NCBI RefSeq assembly: GCF_002954685.1
Contig: NZ_MSCN01000001.1
Coordinates: forward strand, 3,594,103 to 3,658,102
Direction of reading: 5' to 3'
Length of the DNA stretch: 64,000 bases
DNA from: Polaribacter porphyrae
Lineage (GTDB): Bacteria > Bacteroidota > Bacteroidia > Flavobacteriales > Flavobacteriaceae
The position numbers were made by a program, and so were the translations under genes. Each line of letters opens with the position of its first letter. Positions within the stretch are counted from its first letter, which is position 1. This document shows, one piece after another, positions 52,608 to 62,361 of the stretch. The notes under the pieces were generated by a model. That model was given only the letters and a program-made list of their open reading frames with translations. It had not been told where the DNA came from and searched no databases.

Positions 52608-53882
52608 ATGAATCGTTTTAGGTTAGTACTTTTAATCAGTTTTTTAATGATTATAAATACAAGTGCAACAATTTTAAAAGATGTTTATGTTAATGAAATA
52701 AAAACATCAACTTTTTTAAATGTAAAAGATTTTGGAGCAGTTGGCGATGGTAAAACAGACGATACAAATGCAGTTTTAAAAGCCATAAAAAAAGCACAGA
52801 AAACAGAAGGAACTGTTTATTTTCCTCACGGAAATTACGCAATTCATCCTATAAAATTACCTTCGCATATTACACTTTTAGGATATTCTGCTTGGTCTTA
52901 TGAAAACAAAGGAGGTAAAGACAAAGATTTTAAAGGGAAAACTACCATTACTGCACTTTCTGGAAACGCAAGAGCTTTTTTAGATTTAGACGATTCAAGA
53001 GGAACAAGAATTTTAGGTTTGACTTTAGATGGTAAAAATTTAGGAAAATCGATGCACGGAGTTTATGCTAGAAACAGAGGTTCAGAACAATATATTTGTA
53101 TAGAGGATTGCAGAATTAATTACTTTTCAGGTTCAGGAATTAAACTTGAACGCAGTTGGGTTTTTTCTATCCGTAAATGTTTAATTATGTTTAATAACCA
53201 ACATGGAATTGATGCAACAGGAGGTTATGATGGTTGGATTATCGATTGTCAATTAACTGCCAATAAATTAAATGGATTATATGCTAAAGGTTCAGCACCA
53301 GAAGATATGCCACAATCAGAAATTGATGCCATCCGTTTTTTTGGTACTGCATCTATTATGTTTACAGCCAACAGAGTAGAGTGGAATAAAACTGGTGGAA
53401 TTGTATTAAATGGTTCTAATTCTATGCAAATAACAGGTTGTTCTATCGATCATAATTTTGGGCCAGGAATTGAGTTAAAAAATTCAACATCCAACACAAT
53501 TACTGGAAACATTTTTAGATCTAATGGTGTAGAACGTGAAAATGATGGAGATATGTGTAGCCAGTTGATTCTAAAAAACTGCAAAGGTACTTCAGTTACA
53601 GGTAATAGTTTATGGGGTTGGTTTGGTAGAAAAGAAGCAAAATTTAGTGCACCTTATCCATATTATGGCATCATTGTTAAAGATTTAGAAGGTTGTGTAA
53701 TTTCTCAAAACGCTATGTATCACAGTTCCAGTAAAGAAGGTGTTTTAGATTATGGAGGAAACATTAGCACTATAATTACTCAAAATGCGTACGTGCAACC
53801 AAATATTGAAACTACAGATAATGGTTGGGTCTTAAAAGGGCGAAAAACAGAAACTAATCAATCTGATAAAGATAAAGAGTAG
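52608..53882 (+). CDS. Exported right-handed beta-helix protein, candidate glycan-active enzyme
   Basis: A 424-residue protein with a signal peptide (residues 1-18). It opens with the pectate-lyase-3-type motif FLNVKDFGAVGDGKTDDTNA (about 36-55), common to beta-helix hydrolases and lyases, and continues with beta-helix rungs (ITGCSIDHNFGPGIELKNS, ITGNIFRSNGVE, GCVISQNAMYHSSS). No GH28 or known lyase catalytic motif can be assigned. It lies between the sulfatase and a GH2 gene, so it probably acts on the same galactan. The low-complexity tail (TNQSDKDKE) is polar. Confidence 0.78.
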   Translation: MNRFRLVLLISFLMIINTSATILKDVYVNEIKTSTFLNVKDFGAVGDGKTDDTNAVLKAIKKAQKTEGTVYFPHGNYAIHPIKLPSHITLLGYSAWSYENKGGKDKDFKGKTTITALSGNARAFLDLDDSRGTRILGLTLDGKNLGKSMHGVYARNRGSEQYICIEDCRINYFSGSGIKLERSWVFSIRKCLIMFNNQHGIDATGGYDGWIIDCQLTANKLNGLYAKGSAPEDMPQSEIDAIRFFGTASIMFTANRVEWNKTGGIVLNGSNSMQITGCSIDHNFGPGIELKNSTSNTITGNIFRSNGVERENDGDMCSQLILKNCKGTSVTGNSLWGWFGRKEAKFSAPYPYYGIIVKDLEGCVISQNAMYHSSSKEGVLDYGGNISTIITQNAYVQPNIETTDNGWVLKGRKTETNQSDKDKE

Positions 53883-53898
53883 TTTTTTAAATATTATT

Positions 53899-53989
53899 TG
53901 GGCGTTCCCTAAAAAGGTCGGGCTTTCGCTACTCGCTTTTTTTCTGAAAAAGAAAAAAGAGCTCAAACAAACCGCTCAATCCCTAACGC
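53899..53989. repeat. Flavobacterial intergenic repeat GGGCGTTCCCT...CCCTAACGC
   Basis: An outer GGGCGTTCCCT/CCCTAACGC pair encloses an AT-rich hairpin (GCTTTTTTTC with GAAAAAAGAGC). The pattern of constant ends and variable central hairpin is a familiar flavobacterial intergenic repeat. It may be an RNA stabiliser or a terminator between the beta-helix and GH2 genes. Confidence 0.65.
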
Positions 53990-54003
53990 AAATGCGAACT
54001 AAT

Positions 54004-54095
54004 CCTGCAAGGTATTTCCGAGGAACAAGGATTCCTTGTGGATTTTAAAGTAATAAGAGAATAAATACCTACAAGGTTTTAGAAACCTTGCAGGA
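54004..54095. repeat. CTGCAAGG repeat with hairpin
   Basis: It contains CCTGCAAGG, CAAGGATTCCTTG (54026-54038) and an imperfect hairpin (CTACAAGGTTTT with AAACCTTGCAGG, 54069-54094). The same CTGCAAGG family recurs at 59656-59745. The rest of the 337-bp gap 53883-54219 holds no gene. A TTCTACTCA element lies at 54151-54159. Confidence 0.65.
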
Positions 54096-54219
54096 TAAAA
54101 AACTTAATTTAAATCATTTATTACGTTTAAAAATCCATAAGTTACACTTCTTCTACTCATTTAAAACGAATTTTGGAATAGATATTTAATCAAAAAATTT
54201 CCGTTTCAAATTTGTATAA

Positions 54220-56760
54220 ATGAGAATATTATTGACCTTACTATTAGCTTCTTTTCTTCTTGTAAATTGTACTTCAAAAAATGATGCAATTAAAGAATAC
54301 AAAACAGATTTTAATCAAAATTGGCAGTTTTATTTATCTCAAGAAAATAAAGAAATTGATGAAGTTTCAGAAAATCAATATAAAAAAGTAAATTTACCTC
54401 ACGATTGGGTTATAGCACAACCTTTTGACTCTACTTTAGTAAACGATGCTTATGCAACTGGTTATTTGGCAAGTAAAGGATATGGTTTTTACAAGAAAAC
54501 TTTTAATGTTCCTACTGATGAAAACAAAGAAACCTACATTCTATTTGATGGAGTTTATAACAATTCAGAAACGTTTATCAACGGAAAAAAACTAGGATTT
54601 CATCCTTATGGATATTCTCCTTTTTACTACAATTTAATTCCGTATTTACACAAAAACGGAAAAGAAAATACCATTTCTGTAAAAGTTGATCATTCACGTT
54701 ATGCAGATTCAAGATGGTACACAGGAGCAGGGATTTATAGAAATGTAAAATTATTTACCGTAAATAAATTACATATTCCTATTTGGGGAACTTTTATAAC
54801 CACTCCAAAAATCACAGAAGAGAATGCTACTGTAAATTTAAAAATAAACGCTCAAAATAATTTTTCTTCGGATGAAAAAGCAACGCTGAAAACAATAATT
54901 ATTGATGACAATAACCATCAAGTTGCAGAGTTAGAAAGCGAAATTAATATCGAAGCAAATTCATCAATAGAAGTTACGCAAAACATCAATATAGCAAACC
55001 CAGATTTATGGGATGTTGAGAATCCTCATTTATACAAAGCTATCACTTCTATTCAAAAAAATAACAAAACCATTCAAAATTACACCACAACATTTGGGAT
55101 AAGAACCATACGTTTTGATGCAAACACAGGTTTTTATTTGAACGGAAAAAATATGAAAATAAAAGGTATCTGTTTACATCATGATGGTGGTTTGGTTGGT
55201 GCTGCAGTTCCAAAAGGAGTATGGAAAAGGCGTTTACAAATTTTAAAAGATGGAGGTGCAAATGCAATTCGTGTTTCTCATAATCCTGCATCCAAAGAAT
55301 TTTTAGAACTCTGTGATGAAATGGGATTTTTAGTGCAAGATGAATTTTTTGATGAATGGGACAATCCAAAAGACAAGCGTTTCAATCAAAATGAATCGAA
55401 AAGTAAAGATTACATCACAAGAGGTTATGGAGAGCATTTTCAAAAATGGGCAAAAGCAGATTTAACAAATGTGATGTTGAGCCATAGAAATCATCCATCG
55501 ATTTTTCAATGGAGTATTGGTAATGAGATTGAATGGACTTATCCTAGAAACGCTCAAGCAACAGGCTTTTTCGATAATATGAGTTGGGATGGAAACTACT
55601 TTTGGTCTGAACCACCTTTTACAACTGCCCAAATTAAAAAGCAATTAGAAACCTTACCAAAAGGGAAATATGATATTGGAAAAACTGCCAATAAACTATC
55701 AAAATGGACAAAAGAATTAGACAAAACAAGACCTGTAACTGCTAATTTAATTTTGCCTTCTGCAAGCCATTTATCTGGTTATACAGATCCTTTAGATGTT
55801 GTAGGGTACAGTTATAGACGTGTTTTATACGATTATGGACACAAAAATTATCCTGATAAACCCATTATGGGAACTGAAAATTTAGCACAGTTTCACGAAT
55901 GGAAAGCCATTATGGAACGTCCTCATATTGCAGGAACTTTTCTCTGGACAGGAATTGATTATATGGGAGAAATTAGAGATCCTTGGCCAGTGAGAGTGCA
56001 ACCTTCTGGAATGCTGAATTCAGCAGGTTTCAAAAAAGGTTCTTATCATATGATGAAAACATTGTGGAATGACGAACCTCACATCCATATTGCAACACAA
56101 AACATTGAAAAATCTTTAAATATAATTGATAAAAAAGGAAATATTGTTGCAAAAAATCCTGAACAATGGAAACAAGCGTTGTGGGTTTGGCAAGATGTAA
56201 ATGAGCATTGGAATTACAATAATAATGAAATGATTTCAGTAGAAATCTATTCGAATTGTGATGAAATTGAACTGTTTTTAAATGATACATCTTTAGGAAA
56301 AAAGAAACTATCCGATTTTGAAGATCACATTTACAAATGGGGAGTTCCTTTTGCTGATGGAAAGTTAGTTGCTAAAGGTATTAAAGACGGAAAAAAAATT
56401 ACATCAGAATTAATCACTGCAAGAAAAGCAACTCAAATTCAGCTTTCATCTGAAGAAAAAAATATCAATGCCAATAATTATGATGTTGCACATATCATTC
56501 TTCAACTTACGGATGATAATGGAAACCCTGTAAAAACAGACAACAGAGAAATTACTTTTAACATAGAAGGAGAAGCAAAATTATTAGGAATAGATAATGG
56601 TTGGAAAAAGAGTGTTGAGAAATTTCAATCTAATTCAGGAACAACATATAAAGGTAGAACCTTATTAATTATCCAAGCAAAAAACAAAAAAGGGAAAGTT
56701 AAAATTACGGCAACTTCAAAAGACTTGCCATCACAAACGATAACAATAAATATTCAATAA
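54220..56760 (+). CDS. GH2 beta-galactosidase-like enzyme with DUF4982 region, lipoprotein
   Basis: An 846-residue protein with a lipoprotein signal (lipobox LLVNC). A sugar-binding jelly-roll (about 25-185), an Ig-like domain and a TIM barrel follow, with acid/base Glu436 in [11 protein letters not shown] and nucleophile Glu553 in [10 protein letters not shown]. Residues from about 635 form DUF4982 and a C-terminal Ig-like unit. This is a GH2 subgroup distinct from the LacZ-type enzyme at 31522. It should release beta-linked D-galactose (or its 6-O-methyl form) from porphyran or agar oligosaccharides. It starts the block GH2, GH16 and the sugar pathway genes, only 2 bp from GH16. Confidence 0.88.
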   Translation: MRILLTLLLASFLLVNCTSKNDAIKEYKTDFNQNWQFYLSQENKEIDEVSENQYKKVNLPHDWVIAQPFDSTLVNDAYATGYLASKGYGFYKKTFNVPTDENKETYILFDGVYNNSETFINGKKLGFHPYGYSPFYYNLIPYLHKNGKENTISVKVDHSRYADSRWYTGAGIYRNVKLFTVNKLHIPIWGTFITTPKITEENATVNLKINAQNNFSSDEKATLKTIIIDDNNHQVAELESEINIEANSSIEVTQNINIANPDLWDVENPHLYKAITSIQKNNKTIQNYTTTFGIRTIRFDANTGFYLNGKNMKIKGICLHHDGGLVGAAVPKGVWKRRLQILKDGGANAIRVSHNPASKEFLELCDEMGFLVQDEFFDEWDNPKDKRFNQNESKSKDYITRGYGEHFQKWAKADLTNVMLSHRNHPSIFQWSIGNEIEWTYPRNAQATGFFDNMSWDGNYFWSEPPFTTAQIKKQLETLPKGKYDIGKTANKLSKWTKELDKTRPVTANLILPSASHLSGYTDPLDVVGYSYRRVLYDYGHKNYPDKPIMGTENLAQFHEWKAIMERPHIAGTFLWTGIDYMGEIRDPWPVRVQPSGMLNSAGFKKGSYHMMKTLWNDEPHIHIATQNIEKSLNIIDKKGNIVAKNPEQWKQALWVWQDVNEHWNYNNNEMISVEIYSNCDEIELFLNDTSLGKKKLSDFEDHIYKWGVPFADGKLVAKGIKDGKKITSELITARKATQIQLSSEEKNINANNYDVAHIILQLTDDNGNPVKTDNREITFNIEGEAKLLGIDNGWKKSVEKFQSNSGTTYKGRTLLIIQAKNKKGKVKITATSKDLPSQTITINIQ

Positions 56761-56762
56761 AT

Positions 56763-57740
56763 ATGAAACTTAAAAATATATTACTCTTTGCTACTATAAG
56801 TCTATTTTTTGCTGCTTGTGCAGTCGCAAAAAAAGAAACATCAGAAAAAAAAGAGGTAGCAAAATCTACATCAGTAAAAAACGGAATAAAACAAAAATTA
56901 GAAACCAATTTTAATCGTGGAATTATCGCAAAAGCAATTGCAGAGAGTTACCCAGAATTAAATCAAACTTGGGAATTAGAAGCCAATTTTTCAGACGAAT
57001 TTAATTACGAAGGCAAAAATGATGAGTTTAAAAAGAACTGGAATGACAGCTATTTTAATGGTTGGAGAGGACCTGGTTTAACAGAATGGACATCCAATAA
57101 TTCTGATGTGAAAGAAGGAAATTTAATTATTTCAGCTTCAAGAAAACCAAATACAAATAGAGTCTATTGTGGTGTAGTTACATCAAAACAAGAATTAAAA
57201 TACCCTGTTTATACAGAAGTAAGAGCTAAAGTTGCGAATCAGGTTTTATCATCAAACTTTTGGTTTTTAAGCAAAGACGATAAAAGAGAATTAGATGTTT
57301 TAGAGATTTATGGTGGAGACAGAGAAAGCGAAAAATGGTTTGCAGCAAATGCAGCTTCTAACACCCACGTTTTTTTAAGAAATGATAGTGATAACTCAAT
57401 TATAAAAGACATCAATAAATCTGTAAAAAGCAAATTAGCAGATGGCTCTCCTTGGAGAAACGAATTTCACACCTATGGTGCTTATTGGAAAGATGCATTT
57501 ACAATCGATATTTATTATGATGGAAAATTGGTAAATCAAATACGTAAAGAAAGTATACAAGATCCAGCAAATTTAGGCTTAAACAGAGCAATGTTTATGG
57601 TGATTGATTTAGAAGATCACGATTGGAGATCAAGAAAAAACCCTCCAATAACACCAACAGATGCTGAACTTGCTGATGAAACAAAAAACAAGTATTTGGT
57701 AGATTATGTAAGAACATTTAGACCCGTTCATAAGAATTAA
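56763..57740 (+). CDS. GH16 beta-agarase/porphyranase, lipoprotein
   Basis: A 325-residue protein with a lipoprotein signal (FFAAC, Cys19). The GH16 catalytic motif with the beta-bulge is ELDVLEIYGG: nucleophile Glu176, Asp178 and acid/base Glu181 (ExDxxE). The fold begins WELEANFSDEF and contains FWFLSKDDK and the conserved FHTYGAYWKD, all matching agarase/porphyranase-type GH16. It is endo-acting on beta-1,4 bonds, probably at the cell surface. Whether agarose, porphyran or both are cut cannot be decided from motifs. It follows the GH2 gene by 2 bp. Confidence 0.88.
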   Translation: MKLKNILLFATISLFFAACAVAKKETSEKKEVAKSTSVKNGIKQKLETNFNRGIIAKAIAESYPELNQTWELEANFSDEFNYEGKNDEFKKNWNDSYFNGWRGPGLTEWTSNNSDVKEGNLIISASRKPNTNRVYCGVVTSKQELKYPVYTEVRAKVANQVLSSNFWFLSKDDKRELDVLEIYGGDRESEKWFAANAASNTHVFLRNDSDNSIIKDINKSVKSKLADGSPWRNEFHTYGAYWKDAFTIDIYYDGKLVNQIRKESIQDPANLGLNRAMFMVIDLEDHDWRSRKNPPITPTDAELADETKNKYLVDYVRTFRPVHKN

Positions 57741-57759
57741 ATAAGAGAATAAATTATAA

Positions 57760-58776
57760 ATGAAAGCTACACAATATCAAGGAAATCAAACATTTTCTGT
57801 TATAGAAAAAGAAATAGAAGCACCAAAAAATGACGAAGTAAGAATAAAAGTTGCTTATGTAGGTGTTTGTGGAACAGATGTTCATATTTACCATGGAATG
57901 ATGGATAAAAGAGTTCAAATCCCTGTAACCATTGGTCACGAAATGTCAGGAGTTATTGATGCTATTGGAAGTGATGTTACTAATTTTTCTATTGGAGAAA
58001 AAGTAGTGGTTCGTCCATTAGATGACAGAAAAGCAAAACCATCAGACAAGGGATTCAATCACGTTTGCGAAGAATTAAAATTTATTGGAATAGACAGTCC
58101 TGGAGCCATGCAACAATATTGGAATGTACCTGCATTTACGCTTCATAAATTAAAAGTAACTACCGATTTAAAATTGGCGGCTTTAATTGAGCCACTTTCA
58201 GTTGCAGCACACGATGTTCGTTTAAGCGAATTAAAAAAAGGAGAAACTGCAGTTGTTTTAGGTGGTGGACCTATTGGTTTATTGGTAGCAATGGTTGCTA
58301 AAGAAGTGGGTGCTCAAGTGATTATTTCAGAAGTAAATCCAAAAAGAATTCAAAAAGCAAAAGATTTAGGTTTTGATGCTGTAAGTCCTATTGATATTGA
58401 TTTAGTACAATATGTTTCTGATAAAACAGAAGGAAGAAAAGCAGATGTTGTTTTTGAAGTTGCTGGTGTACAACCAGCTTTAGATATGATGTGTGAAATT
58501 GCAGGAATTAGAGGAAGAATTGTAATGGTAGCCATTCATGGAGAAAAAAAACCAGTGGATTTATTTAAGTTTTTCTGGAAAGAATTAAAATTGATTGGAG
58601 CCAGAGTATACGAAAAAGAAGATTATGAAAAAGCAATTGATTTAATCACAACAAATGAATTGCCATTTACAGATATGATAACAGATGTACAACCTTTAAG
58701 TAACATTCAACAAGTTTTTGAAAATATAGATAATAATCCTGATGGATTAAAAGTCTTAATGGATTGCCAGTTATAG
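57760..58776 (+). CDS. Zinc-type sugar-acid dehydrogenase, candidate 2-keto-3-deoxy-L-galactonate 5-dehydrogenase
   Basis: A 338-residue medium-chain dehydrogenase of the threonine/sorbitol dehydrogenase group. The catalytic zinc site has VGVCGTDVHIYHG and TIGHEMSG, and the nucleotide fold is AVVLGGGPIGLLVAM. The usual structural zinc loop is degenerate: only one Cys remains (HVCEELKFIGI) where four are expected. In agar-degrading marine bacteria a zinc dehydrogenase oxidises 2-keto-3-deoxy-L-galactonate to the 2,5-diketo acid, and a KduD-like enzyme reduces it to 2-keto-3-deoxy-D-gluconate. The neighbouring KduD-like gene supports that assignment, which is inferred. Confidence 0.78.
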   Translation: MKATQYQGNQTFSVIEKEIEAPKNDEVRIKVAYVGVCGTDVHIYHGMMDKRVQIPVTIGHEMSGVIDAIGSDVTNFSIGEKVVVRPLDDRKAKPSDKGFNHVCEELKFIGIDSPGAMQQYWNVPAFTLHKLKVTTDLKLAALIEPLSVAAHDVRLSELKKGETAVVLGGGPIGLLVAMVAKEVGAQVIISEVNPKRIQKAKDLGFDAVSPIDIDLVQYVSDKTEGRKADVVFEVAGVQPALDMMCEIAGIRGRIVMVAIHGEKKPVDLFKFFWKELKLIGARVYEKEDYEKAIDLITTNELPFTDMITDVQPLSNIQQVFENIDNNPDGLKVLMDCQL

Positions 58777-58855
58777 TAAAAATGTTGAATTGTGTAATTG
58801 TTTAATAGGGATGTTTACACTTTTCAACACTTCAACAATTAAACAAAAAATAATA

Positions 58856-59626
58856 ATGAGTATTTTAAATACATTCAGTTTAGAAGGAAAAACAGCTATC
58901 GTAACAGGTTGTAAAAGAGGAATTGGCAAAGCAATGGCTGTAGGGTTAGCAGAAGCTGGTGCAAATATTATCGGAGTTTCAGCATCATTAGAATTAAATA
59001 ATTCTGATGTTGAAAAAGAAGTAATAGCAAGAGGTAAAAAATTCAACGCCTATCAATGCGATTTTTCTGATAGAAAATCCCTGTACAAATTTATTAGTGA
59101 AGTAAAACAAGATTTTCCACAAATAGATATCTTGGTAAATAACGCAGGTACAATTTTACGTGCACCAGCAGCAGAACATCCAGATGAAATGTGGGATAAA
59201 GTAATTGAAGTAAATCAAACTGCACAATTCATTTTAACCAGAGAATTTGGAAAAGAAATGATTGCAAGAGGTTCAGGAAAAGTGATTTTCACAGCTTCAT
59301 TACTAACTTTTCAAGGAGGAATTACAGTACCTGGATATGCAGCAAGTAAAGGAGCAATTGGTCAAATGACAATGGCTTTTGCAAATGAGTGGGCAAGCAA
59401 AGGTGTAAATGTAAATGCAATTGCGCCTGGATATATTGCCACAGATAATACAGAAGCCTTACGTAATGATCCAGACAGATCAGCATCAATTTTATCAAGA
59501 ATTCCTGCTGGAAGATGGGGGAAACCAACTGATTTTGCTGGTCCAACTGTATTTTTAGCATCAGATGCAGCATCTTATATGAATGGTTCTATAGTTCTTG
59601 TTGATGGTGGTTGGATGGGTAGATAA
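58856..59626 (+). CDS. KduD-like short-chain dehydrogenase/reductase
   Basis: I start at ATG 58856, giving 256 residues. The cofactor motif is VTGCKRGIGKAM (about 17-28), NNAG is at 95-98, and the catalytic set is Ser148, Tyr161 and Lys165 (YAASK). The C-terminal ILSRIPAGRWGKPTDFAGPT and VLVDGGWMGR are typical of KduD (2-dehydro-3-deoxy-D-gluconate 5-dehydrogenase). Expected role: reduction of 2,5-diketo-3-deoxy-L-galactonate to 2-keto-3-deoxy-D-gluconate, the common Entner-Doudoroff intermediate. An AT-rich repeat (TTGAATTGTG/CAATTAAAC) fills the 79-bp gap before it. Confidence 0.87.
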   Translation: MSILNTFSLEGKTAIVTGCKRGIGKAMAVGLAEAGANIIGVSASLELNNSDVEKEVIARGKKFNAYQCDFSDRKSLYKFISEVKQDFPQIDILVNNAGTILRAPAAEHPDEMWDKVIEVNQTAQFILTREFGKEMIARGSGKVIFTASLLTFQGGITVPGYAASKGAIGQMTMAFANEWASKGVNVNAIAPGYIATDNTEALRNDPDRSASILSRIPAGRWGKPTDFAGPTVFLASDAASYMNGSIVLVDGGWMGR

Positions 59627-59655
59627 AAAGCCCTTAATCCCAAAGGAAAATTAAC

Positions 59656-59745
59656 AAGTTTCCTGCAAGGTTTAAAAAAATTGTAGGTATAAATAGAAAA
59701 GTGAATAATAAATAATACCTGCAAGGTCAAAAAAAGACCTTGCAG
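59656..59745. repeat. CTGCAAGG repeat with perfect hairpin
   Basis: A half-copy (CCTGCAAGGTTT) is followed by a perfect 10-bp hairpin (CTGCAAGGTC 59719-59728 with GACCTTGCAG 59736-59745). It is the same family as 54004-54095. It lies between the KduD-like and aldehyde dehydrogenase genes and is followed by a CTTTTGCG-type repeat (59761-59788). Confidence 0.7.
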
Positions 59746-59800
59746 AAAAAAATATATACTGCTTTTGCGCTTTTGCGTTTTTGCGAGAAAAACAAATATT

Positions 59801-61255
59801 ATGTCAGATATTAAAGAATACCAAATGTTTATTGATGGTGATTGGATAACTTCTACATCAGGAGAAACCATAGACATTGTTAGTCCATCAACGCAAGAAA
59901 TTGTGGCTAGAGTTCAAAACGGAACAGCAGAAGAAGCTATTGAAGCTTTAAATGCAGCAGATGTTGCTCAAAAAGAATGGAAAAAATTACCACCTAGAGA
60001 AAGAGCAGATTTGCTGTACAAACTTTCTAATGAAATAAAAGAAAATGCAAATTTTTTAGCGGAATTGTTAGTAAAAGAACAAGGAAAATTATTAAAAGTA
60101 GCAAAAATGGAAGTTGCTGTAGCTACTTCTTTTATAGAATATGCTTGTGAAGGTGCAAGAAGAATAGAAGGAGATATTATTCCATCTGATAACCCAAATG
60201 AACAAATCTGGATTCAAAAAGTACCAAGAGGAGTTGTAGTTGCAATTACAGCTTGGAATTTCCCTTTTGCTTTAGCAGCACGTAAATTAGGACCAGCATT
60301 AATTGCAGGAAATACAATTGTTATCAAACCGACATCAGAAACACCTTTAGCAACTTTAGAGTTAGGGAGTCTTGCTAGCAAAGTTGGTATTCCAAAAGGG
60401 GTTATTAATATTTTAACAGGTCCAGGACGTGCAATGGGTAATGCCTTGGTAGAAAGCCCTATTTGTAAAATGGTAACAATGACAGGTTCTACTCCTGTTG
60501 GCCAACAAATTGCAAGAAATGCAGCACAAAATTTAACCCACGTTCAATTAGAATTAGGTGGTAAAGCTCCTTTTATTGTTTTTGAAGATGCAGATATTGA
60601 TGCTGCTGTAGACGCTGCTTTACATTCAAGATTTGACAATTGTGGACAAGTATGTACATGTAATGAACGTATGTATGTTCATAAAGATATATATGATGTT
60701 TTTATGGAGAAATTCATCGCGAAAGTGAAAAAGATTAAAGTAGGAGATCCAATGTTAGAAGATTCTGATATGGGACCAAAAGTAAATGCAAACGAATTAA
60801 AACATATGGAGCATTTAGTAAAAGTGAGTTTAGAAGAAGGAGCAACTTTAGCCACTGGAGGTAAAAGACCCGAAGGAAAACAATTTGAAAAAGGATATTG
60901 GTTTGAGCCAACTGTTTTAACCAATGTTTCTCAAGACATGACTATTGTACACGAAGAAGCTTTTGGACCAATTTTACCAGTCTTAAAATTTAAAACTTTT
61001 GATGAAGTAATTGGGTATGCCAACGATTGTGACTATGGTTTAGCTGCAATGGTTTTTACCAATAATATGAACACCATTATGAAATGTAATGATGAACTGG
61101 AGTATGGAGAAATCTATGTAAACAGAGGGCATGGAGAACAACATCAAGGGTTTCATAATGGATATAAATTATCTGGTTCTGGAGGTGAAGATGGTAAATA
61201 TGGTTTTGAACAATATTTAGAAAAAAAGACTTTTTATATAAGACATAAAGTTTAA
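59801..61255 (+). CDS. Aldehyde dehydrogenase, candidate 3,6-anhydro-L-galactose dehydrogenase
   Basis: I start at ATG 59801, giving 484 residues, the usual ALDH length. The general base is Glu251 (LELGGKAP) and the nucleophile Cys285 ([11 protein letters not shown]). ITAWNFPFA and [10 protein letters not shown] build the cofactor site. It lies 4 bp before the cycloisomerase gene and close to GH117, which releases 3,6-anhydro-L-galactose. This order matches the Vibrio/flavobacterial pathway in which the aldehyde is oxidised to 3,6-anhydrogalactonate. Lactaldehyde-type activity is a family alternative. Confidence 0.88.
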   Translation: MSDIKEYQMFIDGDWITSTSGETIDIVSPSTQEIVARVQNGTAEEAIEALNAADVAQKEWKKLPPRERADLLYKLSNEIKENANFLAELLVKEQGKLLKVAKMEVAVATSFIEYACEGARRIEGDIIPSDNPNEQIWIQKVPRGVVVAITAWNFPFALAARKLGPALIAGNTIVIKPTSETPLATLELGSLASKVGIPKGVINILTGPGRAMGNALVESPICKMVTMTGSTPVGQQIARNAAQNLTHVQLELGGKAPFIVFEDADIDAAVDAALHSRFDNCGQVCTCNERMYVHKDIYDVFMEKFIAKVKKIKVGDPMLEDSDMGPKVNANELKHMEHLVKVSLEEGATLATGGKRPEGKQFEKGYWFEPTVLTNVSQDMTIVHEEAFGPILPVLKFKTFDEVIGYANDCDYGLAAMVFTNNMNTIMKCNDELEYGEIYVNRGHGEQHQGFHNGYKLSGSGGEDGKYGFEQYLEKKTFYIRHKV

Positions 61256-61259
61256 TAAA

Positions 61260-62351
61260 ATGAGTACAGAGATAAAAAAAATAGAAACAAAATTATTTAC
61301 AGTTCCATTACCAGAAGTAATGTCTGATGCGAAACATGGAGATCATTATCATTTTGAGTTGGTCACTGTCACCATCACTTTAGAAGATGGTAGTGAAGGA
61401 ACAGGGTATACTTATACTGGAGGAAAAGGTGGTCACGCAATAAAAGCGATGATTGAACACGATTTTACAGAAGTTTTAATCGAAAAAGATGGAACAAATA
61501 TCGAAGAAATCTACGATTTTTTAGAATGGCATATTCATTATGTGGGTCGTGGAGGAATAGCCTCTTTCGCAATTTCTGCTGTTGATATTGCACTTTGGGA
61601 CATCAGGTGTAAAAAATTAAATCAACCTTTATGGAAAGTAGCAGGTGGTGCAAATAACACCTGTAAAGCGTATTGTGGAGGTATTGATTTAATGTTTCCA
61701 ATTGAAAAACTTTTAGGGAATATAAAAAGTTATTTGGAAAGAGGATTTAACGCTGTAAAAATAAAAATTGGTAGAGAAAATTTACAAGAAGATTTAGACA
61801 GAATAAAAGCAGTTAGAGCATATATTGGACCAAATGTTACGTTTATGGTAGATGCCAATTATGCTATGACAGTAGAAAAAGCTATCAAAGCAATAGAAGG
61901 CTTTAAACAATATAATATTACTTGGTTTGAAGAACCTATTATTCCTGATAATTACAAAGGCTATGCAGAAATTGTGGATGCTACAGATTTTCCTTTAGCA
62001 ATGGGTGAAAACTTACACACTATTCATGAGTTTGAGTATGCAATGGAGCAATCAAAATTGTCTTTTGTACAGCCAGATGCATCTAATTGTGGTGGTGTTA
62101 CAGGCTGGTTGGCTGCTGCAAAATTGGCTGCAAAAAATAACATTCCTGCATGTTCTCATGGGATGCAAGAATTACACGTGAGTCTAGTTGCTGCTCAACC
62201 CAATGCAGGTTGGTTAGAAGTCCATAGTTTCCCTATTGATGAATATACAATGCGTCCTTTAATGGTAGAAAATTATAGAGCAGTAGCTCCAAATACACCT
62301 GGAGTTGGAGTAGAGTTTAATTGGGAAAAATTAGCTCCTCATCAACAATAA
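61260..62351 (+). CDS. Enolase-superfamily 3,6-anhydrogalactonate cycloisomerase
   Basis: A 363-residue mandelate-racemase/muconate-lactonising-type enzyme. The K-x-K base is Lys167/Lys169 (VKIKIG), metal ligands are Asp198 (MVDANYA), Glu224 (WFEEPI) and Glu250 (AMGENLH), and His300 lies in CSHGMQE. It should convert 3,6-anhydro-L-galactonate to 2-keto-3-deoxy-L-galactonate. The gene is 4 bp after the ALDH gene and 10 bp before GH117. The family also contains sugar-acid dehydratases, but this neighbourhood makes the cycloisomerase the best call. Confidence 0.9.
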   Translation: MSTEIKKIETKLFTVPLPEVMSDAKHGDHYHFELVTVTITLEDGSEGTGYTYTGGKGGHAIKAMIEHDFTEVLIEKDGTNIEEIYDFLEWHIHYVGRGGIASFAISAVDIALWDIRCKKLNQPLWKVAGGANNTCKAYCGGIDLMFPIEKLLGNIKSYLERGFNAVKIKIGRENLQEDLDRIKAVRAYIGPNVTFMVDANYAMTVEKAIKAIEGFKQYNITWFEEPIIPDNYKGYAEIVDATDFPLAMGENLHTIHEFEYAMEQSKLSFVQPDASNCGGVTGWLAAAKLAAKNNIPACSHGMQELHVSLVAAQPNAGWLEVHSFPIDEYTMRPLMVENYRAVAPNTPGVGVEFNWEKLAPHQQ

Positions 62352-62361
62352 AACCTAAATA

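Noticed and set aside
50847..54159. TTCTACTCA as a shared operator of the sulfatase and GH2 genes
   Set aside because: A single 9-mer at unequal distances from the two starts (about 36 and 61 bp) is not enough support.
59765..59800. Upstream start for the aldehyde dehydrogenase
   Set aside because: The added residues would come from a CTTTTGCG repeat; ATG 59801 begins the normal ALDH N-terminus.
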